A DNA stretch of 64,000 nt from Ulvibacterium sp965228935 (GCF_965228935.1 NZ_OZ245846.1:4526001-4590000); one strand, 5' to 3'. Positions 34,909-43,932 are shown, counted from the stretch's first letter. Notes: generated from the letters alone by a model not told the origin. Numbers and translations are program-made.

Positions 34909-36633
34909 GTGAAGAATTTTTTGCAACTCAAGAAAAACCTTAAAAAGGACTTCTCCAATCTTAAAAGTGTTAAGCTGGCCGTTTTAGGAGATACGGCCAC
35001 ACAATTCCTTGCACAAGCCTTGCGTGGTCTTGGACATGACCATGGGTTGAATCTGAATATTTGGGAAGCCGATTTCAGCCAAATTGAAAGGCAGATTTTT
35101 GATCCAAACTCGGAATTATATGGTTTTGAGCCGGAAATAGTGGTCATTTTTCGGGCCTCTCATAAACTACTGGGCAAATATAATACACTAGAGCAAAAGA
35201 AACATTCTTATTTGGCACAGGATGAATTGGCGGCCGTGGAAAATCTGTATTCCCAGATTGATGCCCAACTTGGGGCAAAGGTTATTTACTTTAATTATGC
35301 CGAAATAGACGATGCTGTTTTTGGAAATTATTCCAACAAGACGGAGTCCTCCTTTCTATTCCAACTGCGAAAACTCAATTATGAATTGATGCTTTTGGCA
35401 TCCAGAATGTCCAATTTATATATTTGCGATCTTTCATCCGTTCAGAACCAGTTGGGTAAGTCCACTTTGTTTCAACCGGCCTTATACATAAATACGGAAA
35501 TGGTATTAAGTGTGGATGCTTTGCCTGCTGTCGCATCAAGAACCTTGGATTTGGTCGCTACGATGAACGGGAAGTTCAAAAAATGTATTATTCTGGACTT
35601 GGACAATACCACTTGGGGGGGAATCATCGGGGATGATGACTTGGAAAATATTCAGATTGGAAGCTTAGGCATTGGAAAGGCTTTTTCTGAATTCCAATAT
35701 TGGGTCAAGAAGTTGAAGGACAGGGGTGTAATTATAGCGGTATGCAGTAAGAATACGGAATCCGTGGCCAAAGAGCCTTTTGAAAAACACCCGGACATGG
35801 TCCTACGCCTGGAGGACATTTCAGTTTTTATGGCCAATTGGGACAATAAAGCAGACAACATCAGGCAAATACAACGTATCCTGAACATCGGGTTTGATTC
35901 CATGGTGTTTTTGGATGACAATCCTTTTGAACGAAATTTGGTAAGGGAGAATATTCCTGAAATATGTGTTCCGGAACTTCCCGAGGATCCTACGGAATAT
36001 TTGGAATTCCTCTATGGGCTTAATCTTTTTGAGACCGTATCCTTTTCTAGCGAAGACGCATCCAGGACCAAGCTTTATCAAATTGAAGCGGAAAGGGCTA
36101 AATCCTTCCAAAAGTTTACCAACGAGGAAGATTTTCTAAAGAACCTTAATATGGTCTCAAAGGTGGAATCTTTCAACAAGTTCAATACCCCAAGGGTAGC
36201 ACAATTGTCGCAACGGTCCAATCAGTTTAATTTAAGAACCATGCGCTATTCCGAGGCCGATGTGGAAAAAATGGCCCAATCCCCAGAATATGCCACGTTT
36301 ACCTTTACACTTGAGGATAAGTTTGGTGACAACGGGTTAATCTGTGTAATCATCCTAAAAAAAGAGGACAAAAAAGTCTTGTTCATCGACACCTGGTTTA
36401 TGAGTTGTAGGGTATTAAAACGAGGTATGGAACATTTTGTATTGAACACTTTGGCACAATACGCCAGGGAGCAAGGTTTTGATTCCCTTATGGGGGAATA
36501 CCTCCCTACTCCCAAAAACGGTATAGTCAAGAACCATTATTCAAATCTGGGATTCAAGGATAGGGATTCCCATTTTCTGCTTGATGTCAAAAATTATGAA
36601 CCCAAAAAAAGCTATATAGCCGAAAAAAAATAG
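34909..36633 (+). CDS. FkbH-like HAD-IIIC protein
   Basis: A 574-residue protein starting at GTG 34909. An N-terminal SGNH-like region (about 20-210) precedes the HAD domain, whose motif I is 'ILDLDNTTWGGIIGDD' with Asp230 and Asp232; 'VCSKN' and 'MVFLDDNPFERNLVR' are motifs II and III. The C-terminal part (about 450-574) is GNAT-like ('LFIDTWFMSCRVLKRGMEHF'). FkbH relatives take a glyceryl group from 1,3-bisphosphoglycerate, remove phosphate and load it on an ACP. An ACP gene follows 4 bases downstream, matching that role. Whether the carried unit here is glyceryl is inference. Confidence 0.9.
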   Translation: MKNFLQLKKNLKKDFSNLKSVKLAVLGDTATQFLAQALRGLGHDHGLNLNIWEADFSQIERQIFDPNSELYGFEPEIVVIFRASHKLLGKYNTLEQKKHSYLAQDELAAVENLYSQIDAQLGAKVIYFNYAEIDDAVFGNYSNKTESSFLFQLRKLNYELMLLASRMSNLYICDLSSVQNQLGKSTLFQPALYINTEMVLSVDALPAVASRTLDLVATMNGKFKKCIILDLDNTTWGGIIGDDDLENIQIGSLGIGKAFSEFQYWVKKLKDRGVIIAVCSKNTESVAKEPFEKHPDMVLRLEDISVFMANWDNKADNIRQIQRILNIGFDSMVFLDDNPFERNLVRENIPEICVPELPEDPTEYLEFLYGLNLFETVSFSSEDASRTKLYQIEAERAKSFQKFTNEEDFLKNLNMVSKVESFNKFNTPRVAQLSQRSNQFNLRTMRYSEADVEKMAQSPEYATFTFTLEDKFGDNGLICVIILKKEDKKVLFIDTWFMSCRVLKRGMEHFVLNTLAQYAREQGFDSLMGEYLPTPKNGIVKNHYSNLGFKDRDSHFLLDVKNYEPKKSYIAEKK

Positions 36634-36637
36634 ATTT

Positions 36638-36886
36638 ATGACAAGGAATCAAATATTATCCGATATCAACCAAATATTCATAGACACTTTGGACAGGGAA
36701 GATCTGGTCATAGAGGAAACAACCCAAGCCACAGATATTGATGAATGGGATTCTTTAATGCATGTACTTTTGGTGGATGAAATTGAAAAACATTTCAAAG
36801 TACGTTTCAAGGCCAGCGAAATCCAAAATTGGAAGAATGTTGGTGAAATCATAGATTCAATAAGTGCGGAGTCGCAATTTGCCTGA
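36638..36886 (+). CDS. Acyl carrier protein (first of two)
   Basis: An 82-residue acidic helical carrier protein. Ser39 in 'DIDEWDSLMHVLLVDEIEK' is the phosphopantetheine site (D-S-L). It begins 4 bases after the FkbH-like gene, so it is the probable acceptor of the unit loaded by that protein. Its sequence is clearly different from the second ACP at 38051-38266, which suggests each serves a different step. Confidence 0.92.
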   Translation: MTRNQILSDINQIFIDTLDREDLVIEETTQATDIDEWDSLMHVLLVDEIEKHFKVRFKASEIQNWKNVGEIIDSISAESQFA

Positions 36887-36976
36887 AACGATAATACAAC
36901 TGGTCCATTATTTTTACATATCATAGATATGAAGGCAATTCGAATATAGAAAAACCGTTAAAACTAAGGTATCATC

Positions 36977-38047
36977 ATGAACTTAAAGTTTAGAAACAAG
37001 AAAATTACTGGAATTCTGGGAGTTATACCCGAAAGGGAAATCCTATTTGAGGACGAGATTGATAACTATGAATTTACAAGACGCCAGTCCATGAAGTTGA
37101 AACTTGTTATGGGATTTAACAAAAGAAGGATTGTCAATGAAGGAACCACAATATCCGATTTATGTATTTTCGGCCTAAACTATTTATTTGACAAAAACTT
37201 ACTCAAAAAGGAAGAAATAGACGGGTTGATCTTGGTTACGCAATCCCCAGATTATTTCATGCCCTCGACATGTCACGTAATTCATGGGAGATTAGGCCTT
37301 AAAAAAGATATTTATTGTAGTGACATTAACCAAGGATGCGCGGGATATTCCTACGGGCTAAATAAAGCCTTCATGTTATTGGAACAGGATTCCATTAAAA
37401 AAGTTGTAGTTCTTAATGCCGACGTACTTAGTAGAAAGGTGTCGAAAAAAGATCGAAGTAGTGGCCCTCTCACCGGGGATGGGGCGGCCATTACCATTGT
37501 TGAGAATGATCCATCGGGAAATACCATATATGGCGCAGTAAAATCCGATGGGTCCGGCGTTGATGCGCTGATCATACCAGCAGGGGGGTTTAGATTGCCC
37601 TCCACGGCTCAAACAGCCGAGTTGGTTAAAGACCATGCCGGCAATTACAAGGCGTTGGACCATATTGATATGAAAGGGGATGAAGTTTTCAATTTTGTAC
37701 AAAGAGAGGTACCCCTTATGATTGATGAGCTATTGAATAATGCCGGTGTAAACAAGGATGACGTTGATTACTACATGTTTCATCAACCCAATAAGTTTAT
37801 GGTAAAACAACTTGCCAATGCAATGGGAGTTACCAACGAGAAAATGCCCAATAATCTTGTTGAGAACTTTGGAAACTCGGCTAGCGTTACCATCCCTATC
37901 CTAATTTCCTATAACCTTGGGGACAGGCTCAAAAAAGAATCCTTCCTAGTTTGCCTCAGTGGTTTTGGCAATGGCCTTAGTTGGTCTTCCCTACTCATGA
38001 AAATAGGCAATCTGGATTTCTGTGAAACTATAGACTACGAAAATTAG
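36977..38047 (+). CDS. KAS III (FabH-like) ketoacyl-ACP synthase
   Basis: A 356-residue thiolase-fold condensing enzyme with the full KAS III triad: Cys121 in 'NQGCAGYSYGL', His269 in 'YMFHQPNKFM' and Asn300 in 'ENFGNSASVTIP'. It joins an acyl unit to an ACP-bound extender or transfers an acyl group. It lies between two ACP genes (90 bases after the first, 3 before the second) in an FkbH-ACP-KAS III-ACP row, the core seen in tetronate pathways and also in acyl-modification cassettes of Bacteroidota polysaccharide loci. No ketoreductase (SDR) gene is present nearby. Confidence 0.92.
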   Translation: MNLKFRNKKITGILGVIPEREILFEDEIDNYEFTRRQSMKLKLVMGFNKRRIVNEGTTISDLCIFGLNYLFDKNLLKKEEIDGLILVTQSPDYFMPSTCHVIHGRLGLKKDIYCSDINQGCAGYSYGLNKAFMLLEQDSIKKVVVLNADVLSRKVSKKDRSSGPLTGDGAAITIVENDPSGNTIYGAVKSDGSGVDALIIPAGGFRLPSTAQTAELVKDHAGNYKALDHIDMKGDEVFNFVQREVPLMIDELLNNAGVNKDDVDYYMFHQPNKFMVKQLANAMGVTNEKMPNNLVENFGNSASVTIPILISYNLGDRLKKESFLVCLSGFGNGLSWSSLLMKIGNLDFCETIDYEN

Positions 38048-38050
38048 ATT

Positions 38051-38266
38051 ATGGAAAATTTTTTAGCCGAAATTACCGAGATTTTGGAAGAGGAAAGTGT
38101 TGAACTCACTGACGAACTTGAATCATTTGAAGCTTGGGACTCTTTGACGGTTCTCTCAATAATTGCACTTTGTGACTCCGAGTATGGCGTGGCCCTATCG
38201 GCAGAGGAAATAGATAATTCAGGAACAGTTTTAGGTTTGAGGGAACTCATTGAAAGTAAAATGTAA
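38051..38266 (+). CDS. Acyl carrier protein (second of two)
   Basis: A 71-residue carrier protein with Ser31 in 'FEAWDSLTVLSIIAL' as the phosphopantetheine site. It starts 3 bases after the KAS III stop, so translational coupling is likely. It is shorter than typical AcpP (about 78 residues) and strongly acidic. Probably carries the product or the extender of the KAS III step. Confidence 0.9.
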   Translation: MENFLAEITEILEEESVELTDELESFEAWDSLTVLSIIALCDSEYGVALSAEEIDNSGTVLGLRELIESKM

Positions 38267-38659
38267 TAACATCTATCTTTGAAGAGGTATCCCGATAGAT
38301 AAGCTTCAAAACAATGGGTTTTATCACCACTACCAGTCCATTTCAAAACACCCCGAACCCACACCTTTCTTAGACCTCAATCTTTAGATGGTAAAGTATA
38401 AAATGATTATGCTGTTTTATTACCTTCCTGGTCTTAACCAAACAGTATTGCTCCCAATACCTTATGATCATAATCCTCTTTATAAAATAGTGAAGACTTA
38501 CTTCCTATCCGGAAACAAAAGTAGTTTTGGTCGAATTTTCCTTTGTATTATCGCCATTCTGAGCTTTTATGGTAGGTATTTCCTATCATTGCACAGATGG
38601 TTTGAATTGCTTCATTTATGAATCAAGTAGCCCATCTTAATTAATTTAACTTACATGTT
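38267..38659. other. Intergenic region after the ACP cassette
   Basis: 393 bases. One plus-strand frame (38388-38621, 77 codons, beginning MVKYKMIMLFYYLPG) is open and partly hydrophobic, but it has no family signature or clear start context, and I do not call it a gene. No terminator hairpin was found. Confidence 0.45.
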
Positions 38660-40708
38660 TTGACAAAAACTGTTTCCACAATCAAAAAAATTACGAATGT
38701 CAACACCGTCTTTTCCGACCTTTTTGATACGTTGATACACCGAAGGGTGCATCCAAATTATGTATTCAGACTTTGGGCTAAATACATGACCAAAGAACTT
38801 GGATTAACAATTGGAATAACGGATTTATGCGATATACGAAAAAGTGCGGTGGAGTTTCTTTGCACAAACTTGAAGATGGGAAAGCCAGAAATTCCCTATG
38901 ACAAAACAATTTCCGAAGTTTACAAAAGGATGTTGAACAATGACCTCCTAGAGGAACGCATAAGCTTTGATTTTTTTAGCAAATGTTTCCAAGAGGCGGA
39001 CTTCAAATCAGAAATAAATGTACAGTTTCTTAACCAGGAACTTGTTTCAGCACTTCGCACACTTCAAAAGGACAACTACAGAATTGTTTTGGTCTCCGAT
39101 TTCCACCTACCCGGAAGTATCATCGAGCGAATTTTAAAATTTCATCGAATAGAAACGATTTTTTCCCGTGTATACGTTTCTACGGATTATGGGAAAAGCA
39201 AACAACGGGGAGGGCTTTATGAAACCATCTTGGAAGATGGGAGATTTGATGCCTCCAAGATCGTAATGATGGGGGACAACAAGTCTAGTGACTTCCTGAA
39301 CCCCAAAAAGCATGGCCTCCAAGCCATTTACTTAAAACACTTACTGCATAAATTTAGAAATAAAAGGAACATCCTTGGTGATGAGCAAAAGACGTTCGAT
39401 ACCATTTGTAGAAGTATAGAGGGTCAGTGCAGAAAAAGCAATCACCCCCTTAGTGAATATATTCTTCACTACTACTTTTTCACCGAGAGACTCTACACTG
39501 AGGCCAAGAAGAAAGGGATAAAGAATTTGTTTTTTTTGGCAAGAGAAGGCATGTTCTTAAAAAAACTCTTTGAACATTACCAGGATAGCAACGGACTTTT
39601 GGAAGAGAATCGAATCGCTACCCATTACCTTAAGGCATCTAGACAGTCCGCTATGCAGGTTTCACTACAATCTTTAGAAAAAGAGGAGTTTAGGCATTTA
39701 AAGAGGAAGACCCTTGGAACCATGTCTCTATATCAGTTTTTGGAGTCCTTCCAATTTCCGGAAGATCATATCACGACCATAACCCAAGAAATGGATGTAG
39801 AACCAAACAAGATTATTCCAAGGTTCGTCACTTCTGAAGCCATGTCCAAATTACGACAAAACAAAAACTTTGAACTGTACTATGAACGTATGCGCCATAA
39901 CCAGAAAAAGGCATTCCTAAATTATTTGGATTCCTTTAATGTAGACTTCAGGAAAGAAGGAATGGTTTTGGTGGATGTGGGTTGGGGAGGTACCATGCAG
40001 GACTGTATTTATGAGTTTTTGGAGCAAAAAGTGGAAGTCACTGGGTATTACTTGGGGTTAAGACAGGTTTATAACATACAGCCGAATAACAAACGTTTCG
40101 GTCTTAATTTCTCCATTTACCCAAGTCAGGGTTTTTCAGACCATGTTCTTAAGGCCAATACCCAACTTTACGAACAGCTTCTGGCGGCTCCCCATGGAAG
40201 CACTCTGTATTACAAATCAGATACGGAAAATCCTACATTTGAGTACCATGAAGCAAATGAAAAAAGGGTTTTTCAAGAATTCATAGCACCCATTCAGGAA
40301 TTCATGTTCGACAGGTTCATTGCCTTAGATCAAAAACTTAAATCCCTCTGCTACACTGATGAAATGGTTCAGAATTATATTACAAACCTTGGACTTCGTG
40401 TTGGACTTCTTACCAATCGCAAAAAGCTAAGTTTCATTCAACTGGTAAGTCAGGGATTCCATCAAAATATAGGAAACAACCAAGTTGGATTGGTCTATAG
40501 CGCAAATGATTTGAAGATGTCCAAATTGAAGCTTTTAAAGCAGTTTCTATGGACTCCGGAAACGATTTTTAGATACCTAGTAAAGTTAAGACCTATGTTC
40601 TATGGAAAAGGAAAGCCCTGGCTGGGCTGGCCGGTAGGTCTTGCCTACTATTACATTCGTTTTAATAGATGGTTAAAGGAATGGATGTTCAAAAAGAATT
40701 TGATTTGA
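38660..40708 (+). CDS. COG5610-like HAD protein with long C-terminal domain
   Basis: A 682-residue protein that starts at TTG 38660 (no in-frame ATG near). Residues about 17-220 form a HAD domain: motif I 'FSDLFDTLIHRR' (Asp20, with Thr24), motif II 'IVLVSDFHLPG', motif III/IV 'IVMMGDNKSSDFLNP'. At motif I the second Asp of phosphatase-type HADs (DxDxT) is Phe, as in dehalogenase-like members. The rest (about 260-682) starts 'NLFFLAREGMFLKKLFEHY' and has 'VLVDVGWGGTMQDCIYEFL', blocks typical of predicted HAD hydrolases found among glycosyltransferase genes. Biochemical role unknown. Confidence 0.82.
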   Translation: MTKTVSTIKKITNVNTVFSDLFDTLIHRRVHPNYVFRLWAKYMTKELGLTIGITDLCDIRKSAVEFLCTNLKMGKPEIPYDKTISEVYKRMLNNDLLEERISFDFFSKCFQEADFKSEINVQFLNQELVSALRTLQKDNYRIVLVSDFHLPGSIIERILKFHRIETIFSRVYVSTDYGKSKQRGGLYETILEDGRFDASKIVMMGDNKSSDFLNPKKHGLQAIYLKHLLHKFRNKRNILGDEQKTFDTICRSIEGQCRKSNHPLSEYILHYYFFTERLYTEAKKKGIKNLFFLAREGMFLKKLFEHYQDSNGLLEENRIATHYLKASRQSAMQVSLQSLEKEEFRHLKRKTLGTMSLYQFLESFQFPEDHITTITQEMDVEPNKIIPRFVTSEAMSKLRQNKNFELYYERMRHNQKKAFLNYLDSFNVDFRKEGMVLVDVGWGGTMQDCIYEFLEQKVEVTGYYLGLRQVYNIQPNNKRFGLNFSIYPSQGFSDHVLKANTQLYEQLLAAPHGSTLYYKSDTENPTFEYHEANEKRVFQEFIAPIQEFMFDRFIALDQKLKSLCYTDEMVQNYITNLGLRVGLLTNRKKLSFIQLVSQGFHQNIGNNQVGLVYSANDLKMSKLKLLKQFLWTPETIFRYLVKLRPMFYGKGKPWLGWPVGLAYYYIRFNRWLKEWMFKKNLI

Positions 40709-40816
40709 AACAAACCCCAGTTAAGTCTTTCAGTTGCTCTATGGGGATTACTAAATTTTGAATATTTTTATTTTATCGGGTATTTGTGCACTATGACAAG
40801 TCTTTCCTAAAGTAAA

Positions 40817-40847
40817 TTGTCATTTTAGTGAATATCAAGTACTTTTG
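40817..40847 (+). promoter_or_regulatory. Candidate full promoter before the NeuD-like gene
   Basis: TTG at 40817-40819 and TACTTTTG at 40840-40847 are 20 bases apart, matching the Bacteroidota -33 TTG / -7 TAnnTTTG pattern in both sequence and spacing. The -7 box ends 30 bases before the ATG at 40878. This is the best promoter match in the window and could drive the NeuD-like gene and perhaps the paralogue array. Confidence 0.6.
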
Positions 40848-40877
40848 AGTATCAGTAACAGTTGAAAACAAAACAGA

Positions 40878-41543
40878 ATGAGAAACGTTATCATATTGGG
40901 CACTGGTGGGTGCGCCTCGGAGGTTACTTTTTATATAGAGGATAATAACAAGCATCTACCTGAATTGGAACAAATACATATATTAGGTTATATTGATTAT
41001 GAAGATCACGTTAAGGATCACTATGACCGATACAGTTTTAAGGCTCCTGTTTTAGGCGATATCGATTCCTATGAACCCAAGGGAGATGAGGAAGTCCTAA
41101 TAGCTGTAATGGATATTGGATTTCGCCAAAAAATGATCGAGTCACTAAAGGCCAAGAATGCTAAAATTGGAAGTTTTTTCCACCACACGGTCGTACGGCC
41201 GGATAACCTTGATATTGGTGAAGGCAATATTGCCGGACCATTCTGCATGCTTGAGAAATATGCCACCATTGGAAATTACAACCTGCTCACCTCCTACTGT
41301 TTTATAAGTCATGATTGCGTGGTTGGTGATAATAACTTCTTTTCGGTTGCCGGATTAGCTGGATCGGTAAAAGTTGGCAACAACAATTATTTCGGAATCA
41401 GATCATTTACGGTTCCGGGGGTTGAAATAGGTAATAATAATGTAATACAATCCGGAATGCTCGTAGACAAGAACGTAAAGGATGATACTACTGTTTTCTA
41501 TCGCTTTAAAGAAAAAGTAATGGCCATTCCAAAAGTCAATTAA
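40878..41543 (+). CDS. NeuD/PglD-like sugar acyltransferase
   Basis: A 221-residue left-handed beta-helix acyltransferase. N-terminal Rossmann-like part 'NVIILGTGGCASEVTFYIED' is as in NeuD/PglD; the hexapeptide region runs about 95-210 ('IGEGNIAGPFCMLEKYATIG', 'VGNNNYFGIRSFTVPGVEIG'). The probable catalytic His lies in 'SYCFISHDCVVGDNNFF'; the second His usual in PglD, about nine residues on, is Phe here. PglD acetylates the 4-amino sugar made by PglF/PglE. It could complete that pathway, or use an ACP-linked acyl donor from the cassette upstream. Confidence 0.85.
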   Translation: MRNVIILGTGGCASEVTFYIEDNNKHLPELEQIHILGYIDYEDHVKDHYDRYSFKAPVLGDIDSYEPKGDEEVLIAVMDIGFRQKMIESLKAKNAKIGSFFHHTVVRPDNLDIGEGNIAGPFCMLEKYATIGNYNLLTSYCFISHDCVVGDNNFFSVAGLAGSVKVGNNNYFGIRSFTVPGVEIGNNNVIQSGMLVDKNVKDDTTVFYRFKEKVMAIPKVN

Positions 41544-41787
41544 GTTTTTCTTCCATTTTTGTTTGCTATGGGCATTCCGTAAGCAATAATCATATGGCAA
41601 AAAGTCGTCAATTTTAAAGTATCAAAATATCAATTGAATAAGATTAAAATCCCATTACAGGTTCTTCATATCGAGAGTTTTTCCATATTGGTCAATCTTG
41701 TGTGAATGTGATAAACAAAAATATGTAAAACGTTTTTTCTCATGCATGTCGTTTTGCTAAATTATATTGCAATAACAGCCATATTTA

Positions 41788-42801
41788 ATGCAATGCAATC
41801 CTTTTACATCGGATACCTTTACAACCATATGGTCAAAGCATTTCAATAGTGCCAAGTTAGGTATCCCCTTTAGCTTTTTTGAAAATCTTCTTTTTATCAA
41901 ACATAGGTTTTTAAACCTATACACCAATGTTGGTAAAACTTTTACGAAAGGTATTACCTACTGCATAACCAATCCGAATCCCAAAGAATTGGGCAGTAAG
42001 GTATTTTTGATTTATGATGTTCCCGCCTATTTCGCTTCCGTTGAACCACCCCGGGATCCTCTTAAACGGATTCGGGTAAAACAATACCCCGGCTACTTGA
42101 TCGAACTTAAGGATTATAAGGATTTAAATGACTACATGAACAATGCCTTTAACAGAAAAAGCAGATACAAATTAAGAAGTTACAAAAGGCAGTTGGAGGC
42201 CAATTACAACATTTCGTATCAAATGTATTACGGGGACATGTCCAAAACAGAGTATAATCTGCTCTTCGAACAGTTTAGACAGCTCTTGGTAAAACGGTAT
42301 GATGACAAAAAAATCTCCAATAACAATCTTGAAGCCCACGAGTGGTCTTTTTACAAAGAGGTAGTCTATCCGATGATATTGAAGAAGCAAGCTTCGCTAT
42401 ACGTTATATTTGACAATGAAAAGCCCATTGGCATTATGTTAAATTATTTGTCAATGCATGCTGTTCATATTGCTATTACTGTTTTTGATATCGACTATCG
42501 AAAATCCAACGTAGGCACCGTGAATATTATGAACCTCATACAATGGTCCTTGGAAAACAATTTCAAAATTGTCGACTTTTCGAAAGGTCATTACGATTAT
42601 AAGCAACGTTGGGGTAGTATAAAATATGATTTTGAATATCACATAGTATACAATTCAAATTCAGTTTGTTCTAAAAGTATCGCCTTTTTCTTGCAACATT
42701 GGTTTAAACTGAAACAATATTTGCGGGATAAAAAGGTTAATGAACTGTTGCATAAATTTACTTTTATGTTTGCCGGAAAAGCCAAAGCGGCCAATACTTG
42801 A
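41788..42801 (+). CDS. GNAT/FemAB-like paralogue 1 of 4
   Basis: A 337-residue protein of the acetyltransferase-6/FemAB-like type. Core blocks shared with the next three genes: '[FY]D[IT]DYxKxxxG' (here FDIDYRKSNVG), 'G-x3-[YN]K-x2-W' (GHYDYKQRW), 'YxFE[YH]H' (YDFEYH) and an upstream basic block R-x2-L-x4-[RK]-x-LE (within 'KSRYKLRSYKRQLE'). A conserved 'P-G-Y-L-I-x-L-K' precedes it. No signal peptide, so it acts in the cytoplasm. The acyl donor and acceptor are unknown; the ACP cassette upstream is a possible donor source. Lacks the C-terminal extension seen in paralogues 3 and 4. Confidence 0.8.
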   Translation: MQCNPFTSDTFTTIWSKHFNSAKLGIPFSFFENLLFIKHRFLNLYTNVGKTFTKGITYCITNPNPKELGSKVFLIYDVPAYFASVEPPRDPLKRIRVKQYPGYLIELKDYKDLNDYMNNAFNRKSRYKLRSYKRQLEANYNISYQMYYGDMSKTEYNLLFEQFRQLLVKRYDDKKISNNNLEAHEWSFYKEVVYPMILKKQASLYVIFDNEKPIGIMLNYLSMHAVHIAITVFDIDYRKSNVGTVNIMNLIQWSLENNFKIVDFSKGHYDYKQRWGSIKYDFEYHIVYNSNSVCSKSIAFFLQHWFKLKQYLRDKKVNELLHKFTFMFAGKAKAANT

Positions 42802-42873
42802 GTGGTTCATAAGGTCGTTATGAACTCCACGGCCAACAATGGAGCTATAAGGCAGATAAAGCATCAATAACTT

Positions 42874-43839
42874 ATGAAGTCCAGACATTTCAATTTCGTA
42901 CTTCAACTTTGTTTTAATCACAGCATTCTGCCTTACTATTTAAAAACTATTGTAAACAAGCTATCGGAAAAGGAGCTTAAGGTGACCAACCACACCAATG
43001 AATCTTACCTTGCGTCAAAATTTTGTATGGTTTGTGACATTCCGGATTATCTGGATATTAGACCTCTTGAATCCAAAGCCGGGATATCCCTAATAAAGAT
43101 TCCTCAGTACAAAGGTTATCTAATCGATCTAAAGAAGTTTGATAACGTTGATGATCTGATTGGCAAGACCCTGAGCAGAAATCCTAGAAAAAACTTGAGG
43201 GCCAAGCTTCGGAAACTCGAATTGAACCATGACATAAGTTACCAGTTTTATTATGGGAAAATCGATAAGGATCACTACGACTATCTTTTTGAAGTATGTT
43301 ATAGCCTTATGGAAGCCAGGTTCCATCAAAAGAAAATTTATAATAGGTACTTATTGGATTGGAAATATTACCACGACTTATTTTACCCTAAGATATGCTC
43401 AAAAGATGCTTCTATAGGTGTTATTTATGATGGGACAAAACCAATAACGATAACCTTAAACTTTCATAAAGGGGATATCGTTTTCAGTTTTATTCAAATC
43501 TATGATACGGACTATTTTAAATACAGTATGGGAGATATTGCCATGTATAAAAATATCGCATGGTGCTATAAGAACAACTATACGGTCTGGGACGTGTCCA
43601 AAGGAGCCACTGAGAACAAGCTACGTTGGAGCAATCATAGCTATTTATTCGAGTACCACATTTTCTACCAAACCAAATCCCCTTTACAGAGGTTTTTGGC
43701 TTTCACCACATACCGTAAGTTGAAAATAAAACAATTTTTGCGGGATAAGGGCATTATTGGCGGTATGTTTCAATTAGATAGACTTTATTACCATACTAAA
43801 ATGAAAAAACTGAAAGGCCATGGATGGAAAAATGGATAG
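42874..43839 (+). CDS. GNAT/FemAB-like paralogue 2 of 4
   Basis: A 321-residue homologue of its neighbours with 'YDTDYFKYSMG', 'GATENKLRW' and 'YLFEYH' in the same order, and the basic block within 'NPRKNLRAKLRKLE'. It is the most different at the third block, where Asp-Tyr of the other three is Glu-Asn, so its acceptor site may differ. It follows paralogue 1 after 72 bases and ends before a hairpin-bearing gap. No extension, no signal peptide. Confidence 0.8.
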   Translation: MKSRHFNFVLQLCFNHSILPYYLKTIVNKLSEKELKVTNHTNESYLASKFCMVCDIPDYLDIRPLESKAGISLIKIPQYKGYLIDLKKFDNVDDLIGKTLSRNPRKNLRAKLRKLELNHDISYQFYYGKIDKDHYDYLFEVCYSLMEARFHQKKIYNRYLLDWKYYHDLFYPKICSKDASIGVIYDGTKPITITLNFHKGDIVFSFIQIYDTDYFKYSMGDIAMYKNIAWCYKNNYTVWDVSKGATENKLRWSNHSYLFEYHIFYQTKSPLQRFLAFTTYRKLKIKQFLRDKGIIGGMFQLDRLYYHTKMKKLKGHGWKNG

Positions 43840-43873
43840 TTCGGTTTACTCAAATTCCTGTTCATTTTTGGTA

Positions 43874-43907
43874 CTTGTACTCAACCTTTTTTAATTTGTT
43901 GAGCAAG
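43874..43907. other. Small hairpin between paralogues 2 and 3
   Basis: CTCAAC (43880-43885) pairs with GTTGAG (43898-43903) and, after a 2-base bulge, CTTG (43874-43877) with CAAG (43904-43907), around a T-rich loop. No T-run follows on the plus strand, so it is not a classical terminator; it may affect mRNA processing. Confidence 0.3.
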
Positions 43908-43932
43908 TTAGCCATAGAGAAATCAAACCGTA

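Noticed and set aside
38388..38621. 77-codon frame between the second ACP and the HAD gene
   Set aside because: No recognisable domain or start context; composition looks like untranslated A/T-rich DNA.
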